From Deltaproteobacteria bacterium (GTDB lineage Bacteria; Desulfobacterota; Desulfobulbia; Desulfobulbales; Desulfurivibrionaceae): 41,013 nucleotides of DNA. Shown here piece by piece: positions 37,946 to 41,013 of the stretch. Each line of letters begins with the position of its first letter. Within the stretch, counting starts at the first letter, position 1. The notes under the pieces were generated by a model that had not been told where the DNA came from, ran no database searches, and was given only the letters and a program-made list of their open reading frames with translations. Position numbers and translations under genes: made by a program. Where the stretch lies: contig JAJZRF010000026.1 of the NCBI GenBank assembly GCA_021847425.1, positions 1 through 41,013 on the forward strand, written 5' to 3'.

Positions 37946-39733
37946 TTAGTTTACTCCCATCATGGAAAGATGTTCAACAATCGGTCCGAGGGCCAGGGCC
38001 GGGAAAAAGGTGAGCGCTCCCACGATGAGGATGACCAGGGTCAGCCAGAAGGCAAAGGGGAACTTATCGGTGGGCAGGGTGCCCAGGCTGGGAGGGACGT
38101 ACTTTTTCCCGGCCTGGCCGCCGGCCATGGCCAGCACCGCCACGGCCGGAACATAGCGGCCGATCAGCATGGCCAGACCGCCCAGCAGGTTGTAAAAGTT
38201 GGTGTTGCCGGTAAGGCCCGCGAAGGCGCTGCCGTTGTTGTTGGCCATGGAGGCGAAGGCGTAGAGCACCTCGGTGAGGCCGTGCGCTCCGGGGTTGGCC
38301 ATGGAAGCCGTGGCCGACGGGGTGATCATGGCCAGGCCGGAGAGGATCAGCACCACGATGCCGGCCACGAGGATGATGACGATGGACATCCACATCTCCC
38401 GCACCTCGATCTTCTTGCCCAGGTATTCGGGGGTGCGGCCGATCATCAGGCCGGAGACGAAGACGGCGATGATGGCAAAGGCCAGCATGGTGTAGAGACC
38501 GCAGCCTACCCCGCCGAAGACGATCTCGCCCAACAGAATCAGGGAGAGCGGTACCAGCCCGCCCAGCGGGGTGAGGGAGTCGTGCATGGCAGTCACTGCG
38601 CCGCAGGAGGTGGCGGTGGTGGCCACCGTGAATATGTCGGTGTCGGCCAGGCCGAAGCGGAGTTCCTTGCCCTCCAGATTGCCCCCCGCGACTCCGAGCT
38701 TGTGCAGCATGGGGGTGGAGGCCAATTCACTTGCGTGGAGTACGCCAAAGGCAACGATAAAGAGGAAGAGCATTACCCCCAGGAGCGCCCGCCCCTGTCT
38801 GGGGTTGCCCACCATTACCCCGAAGGTGCGGGTCAGCGCGGCCGGAATCAGCAGGATGAACAGCACCTCCATGAAGTTGGAGAGCGGGGTGGGGTTCTCA
38901 AAGGGATGGGCCGAGTTGGCGTTGAAAAAGCCGCCGCCGTTGGTGCCCAGCTCTTTGATCGCCTCCTGGGAGGCCACCGGGCCCATGGGGATGGAGACCT
39001 CTTTGGCGGTCACGTTTTCGGTGAGCGGTTTGCCTGCCCGGTCCAGCATGGGAGTGCCCAGTGCATCCAGCTTCGGCTTGTCGTAGCTGATCGGCTGGGT
39101 GAGCGCTGCCGTCTTATAGCCGCAGAAGTTCTGGATCACCCCCTGGGAGGTCAGGAAAACAGCGCCGACCAGCGACAGCGGCAGCAGGATGTAAAGGACG
39201 GAGCGGGTCAGGTCCACCCAGAAGTTGCCGATGAAGGCACTGGTGCGCCGGACAAAGCCGCGGATCAGCGCGATGACGATGGCCATGCCGCTGGCAGCGG
39301 AGACAAAGTTGTGCACAGTCAGTCCGGCCATCTGGGTGAAATAGCTAAGGGTGGACTCGCCGGAATAGTTTTGCCAGTTGGTGTTGGTGACAAAGCTGAT
39401 CGCGGTGTTGAGCGCCAGGGGCCAGGAAAGGCCCGGCAGCCCCTGGGGATTGAAGGGCAGGGCGGGTTGGGCCAGCAGCATGCCAAACAGGGTCAGGAAA
39501 AGCACCAGGTTGAAGAGCAGCATGGCATAAGCGTAACGCTGCCAGCCCATCTCGTCGTTCCGGTCCACCCCGCAGATGCGGTAAAACAGGCTTTCGCAGG
39601 GGGCGAGGATTGGGGAGAGGAAGGTGCGCTCACCGTTGTAAACCCGGGCCATGAAAGTACCCAGGGGATGGGCCAGCAGCAGCAAGGCTCCAAGCAGCCC
39701 CAGAAATTGGAGCAGGTCGTATGGAAGGGTCAT
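37946..39733 (-). CDS. kdpA: K+-transporting ATPase subunit KdpA
   Basis: This 595-residue K+-channel-like subunit binds and moves K+. The selectivity segments are visible as [56 protein letters not shown] and [14 protein letters not shown]. The ATG at 39733 matches the family N-terminus ([20 protein letters not shown]). An AGGAGG lies about 14 nt upstream, longer than usual, and an in-frame GTG at 39778 is a possible alternative. No KdpF-like small ORF is visible ahead of it. It is the first gene of the kdp operon. Confidence 0.96.
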   Translation of the reverse strand: MTLPYDLLQFLGLLGALLLLAHPLGTFMARVYNGERTFLSPILAPCESLFYRICGVDRNDEMGWQRYAYAMLLFNLVLFLTLFGMLLAQPALPFNPQGLPGLSWPLALNTAISFVTNTNWQNYSGESTLSYFTQMAGLTVHNFVSAASGMAIVIALIRGFVRRTSAFIGNFWVDLTRSVLYILLPLSLVGAVFLTSQGVIQNFCGYKTAALTQPISYDKPKLDALGTPMLDRAGKPLTENVTAKEVSIPMGPVASQEAIKELGTNGGGFFNANSAHPFENPTPLSNFMEVLFILLIPAALTRTFGVMVGNPRQGRALLGVMLFLFIVAFGVLHASELASTPMLHKLGVAGGNLEGKELRFGLADTDIFTVATTATSCGAVTAMHDSLTPLGGLVPLSLILLGEIVFGGVGCGLYTMLAFAIIAVFVSGLMIGRTPEYLGKKIEVREMWMSIVIILVAGIVVLILSGLAMITPSATASMANPGAHGLTEVLYAFASMANNNGSAFAGLTGNTNFYNLLGGLAMLIGRYVPAVAVLAMAGGQAGKKYVPPSLGTLPTDKFPFAFWLTLVILIVGALTFFPALALGPIVEHLSMMGVN

Positions 39734-39971
39734 GGCAGGTCTTTTTTCCTCCTGGGAATGTTCGGAAATGGTCCGCACGGGGCGGTGTGCCTCTTTTTGC
39801 GTTATTATAGCGGAGTCGGCATCAAGACGGGGTTAAAAGGTGGGCGAAAACCATCAAGAACGTATCAAGACAAAAGGCATCATTTCCCTTGCCAACAGGC
39901 CCTCGAACCGGCTACCCTGCTCGAAACCGCCGGTTGCCCGCAGGCCAGATCATTCACTTCAGGAGTCGCGC
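39734..39971. promoter_or_regulatory. Divergent region between kdpA and phoH
   Basis: On the minus strand TATAAT (39804-39809) is a good -10 box about 70 nt ahead of kdpA. TTGATG is near but too close for a normal -35, so activation by KdpE is plausible. No KdpE-type site could be defined by eye. Towards phoH the repeated ATCAAGA (39852-39858, 39863-39869) is the only visible motif. No gene is seen. Confidence 0.4.
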
Positions 39972-41013
39972 TTGAAAAAATACTTTGTTCTCGATACCAA
40001 CGTCCTCTTGCACAACGCCGATTCCATCACCTCCTTTGCCGACAATACCGTGGTTCTGCCCATGTCGGTCATCGAGGAGCTGGACAAGTTCAAGAGCCAT
40101 AACGACGAACTGGGCCGCAATGCCCGGCATGTGATCCGCCAGCTCGACGTTTTGCGGCAGAAGGGCAAGCTGGGCGAAGGGGTGCCCATGGACGGAGGCG
40201 GCGCCCTGATGATCTATATGGAAAAGGACAAATGCCTCGATACGGGGCTTGACATGCATGTGGCGGACAACCGGATTCTGGCCGTGGCCTTCACCCTGCT
40301 CAAGAACGGGGAAAAGGTCATCTTTGTCTCCAAGGACATCAATGCCCGGCTCAAGGCCGACGCCCTGGGCATCGAGGTGATGGATTTCGAAAAACAGAAG
40401 GTCAATATCGACGAGCTGTACCGGGGGCAGCGGGAGATTCTGGTGCCGGGCAGCGTGATCGATGAATTTTACCACAAGAAACAGGTGGCCACCGAAGAGC
40501 TCAATCTGATGCCCAACGAGTTTGTGCTTCTGCGCGACGAAGAGGACGAAAAGCATACCGCCCTGACCCGGGCTCAGGGCAGCGAAATGCTGGTGCCCCT
40601 GCGCGAGGAGTACGAGGCGGTCTGGAACATCCGTTCGCGCAGCAAGGAGCAGCGCATGGCCTTTGAGCTTTTGATGGACCCGGCCATTCAGCTGGTGACC
40701 CTGGTAGGGCAGGCCGGCACCGGCAAAACCCTGCTGGCCCTGGCTGCCGCCCTGGAATGCGTGATCAGCCTCAAGCGTTACGACCGGATTCTCGTCTCCC
40801 GGCCCATCATTCCCCTGGGCAAGGATCTGGGCTATATGCCCGGGGACAAGGATGAGAAGCTGGCCCACTGGATGCAGCCTATTTTTGACAACCTCACCTA
40901 CCTGATGGCCGACGGCAGCAAGCGCAAGGAGCATGAAACCGACGAACCGGCCAAGCAGAAGGTGGACAAACTTCTTCAGTCCCATGTGGTGGAGCTGGAG
41001 GCCTTGACCTATA
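39972..41013 (+). CDS. PhoH-family ATPase with N-terminal PIN domain (3' end outside window)
   Basis: This frame is open from a TTG at 39972 to the window edge, with 347 residues visible. AGGAG lies 6 nt before the TTG. The N-terminal PIN domain has the acidic residues of an RNase (FVLDTNVLLHN with D8, PMSVIEELDKFK, VSKDINARLKADALG). The C-terminal PhoH domain shows the P-loop LVGQAGTGKTLLALAAALEC and the RPIIPLGKDLGYMPGDKDEK segment. PIN-PhoH proteins act as RNA helicase-nucleases, in some bacteria as part of a TA-like pair. No antitoxin-like gene lies upstream. The C-terminus is cut off by the window. Confidence 0.92.
   Translation, partial: MKKYFVLDTNVLLHNADSITSFADNTVVLPMSVIEELDKFKSHNDELGRNARHVIRQLDVLRQKGKLGEGVPMDGGGALMIYMEKDKCLDTGLDMHVADNRILAVAFTLLKNGEKVIFVSKDINARLKADALGIEVMDFEKQKVNIDELYRGQREILVPGSVIDEFYHKKQVATEELNLMPNEFVLLRDEEDEKHTALTRAQGSEMLVPLREEYEAVWNIRSRSKEQRMAFELLMDPAIQLVTLVGQAGTGKTLLALAAALECVISLKRYDRILVSRPIIPLGKDLGYMPGDKDEKLAHWMQPIFDNLTYLMADGSKRKEHETDEPAKQKVDKLLQSHVVELEALTY

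Noticed and set aside
39734-39803. KdpF small peptide ahead of kdpA
   Set aside because: No short hydrophobic ORF with a ribosome site could be read in this interval.
37202-40102. Very long plus-strand open frame antisense to kdpA and kdpB
   Set aside because: It is a by-product of GC-rich codon use on the other strand. Its translation is low-complexity and has no family features, while the kdp frames are certain.
1-41013. CRISPR arrays
   Set aside because: No regularly spaced repeats of 23-40 bp were seen. The only tandem repeats are the two 27-bp units at 7710-7763, which abut without spacers.
1-41013. tRNA, rRNA or tmRNA genes
   Set aside because: No T-loop or other conserved RNA signatures were noticed on either strand by eye; a covariance search would settle it.

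Overview
The window is a GC-rich bacterial chromosome segment with no rRNA, tRNA, phage structural genes or CRISPR. Several traits point to an anaerobic member of the Desulfobacterota, possibly Desulfobulbales-like. These are a three-piece glutamate synthase, an Rnf complex ordered rnfCDGEAB, a membrane-anchored twelve-haem cytochrome c, beta-carbonic anhydrase, and many small toxin-antitoxin (TA) loci. The lineage is inferred from gene content, not from a database match.

Layout. 1-3441 (minus): glutamate synthase split into amidotransferase, FMN/Fe-S synthase and GXGXG proteins, with a leader that carries a promoter, a candidate operator and a hairpin. 3.5-9.1 kb: accessory island 1. It holds MazEF, a MazE remnant, RelBE, an AAA ATPase with a DUF4143-type C-terminus, a REP-associated tyrosine transposase (RAYT) element with its end repeats, two gene fragments, an RHH/ParE pair, and an orphan HigA-like antitoxin behind a toxin remnant. 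9.3-16.7 kb (plus): rnfC-D-G-E-A-B and apbE, the ion-pumping ferredoxin:NAD+ oxidoreductase and its flavin transferase. Palindromic elements sit in three of its intergenic gaps. 16.8-18.6 kb (plus): a DUF3786 Fe-S protein, a 108-bp nested palindrome, and gluQ. 18.65-23.35 kb (minus): aat, beta-carbonic anhydrase, an HD-GYP phosphodiesterase, a receiver-only response regulator, and hisD.

23.7-28.3 kb: accessory island 2 (minus). It holds a DUF167 protein, Phd/ParE, an RHH antitoxin with a frameshifted toxin, an aldo/keto reductase, an AT-richer membrane coiled-coil protein next to a truncated higA, and HicAB. Repeats show that part of the DUF167 neighbourhood was duplicated. 28.4-31.8 kb (minus): nadE overlapping the twelve-haem cytochrome gene by four bases. 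31.9-39.7 kb (minus): kdpABCDE, a high-affinity K+ uptake ATPase with its sensor kinase and regulator, all tightly coupled. 39.97 kb to the end (plus): a PIN-PhoH ATPase cut by the window edge.

The core operons serve nitrogen assimilation, low-potential electron transfer and membrane energisation, NAD synthesis and K+ homeostasis. The most unusual items are RnfA with an added N-terminal signal peptide and Ig-like domain, nine TA loci or remnants packed into two islands, the RAYT element with four copies of its end motif, the nested palindrome after the DUF3786 gene, and a structured, start-ambiguous leader in front of rnfD.
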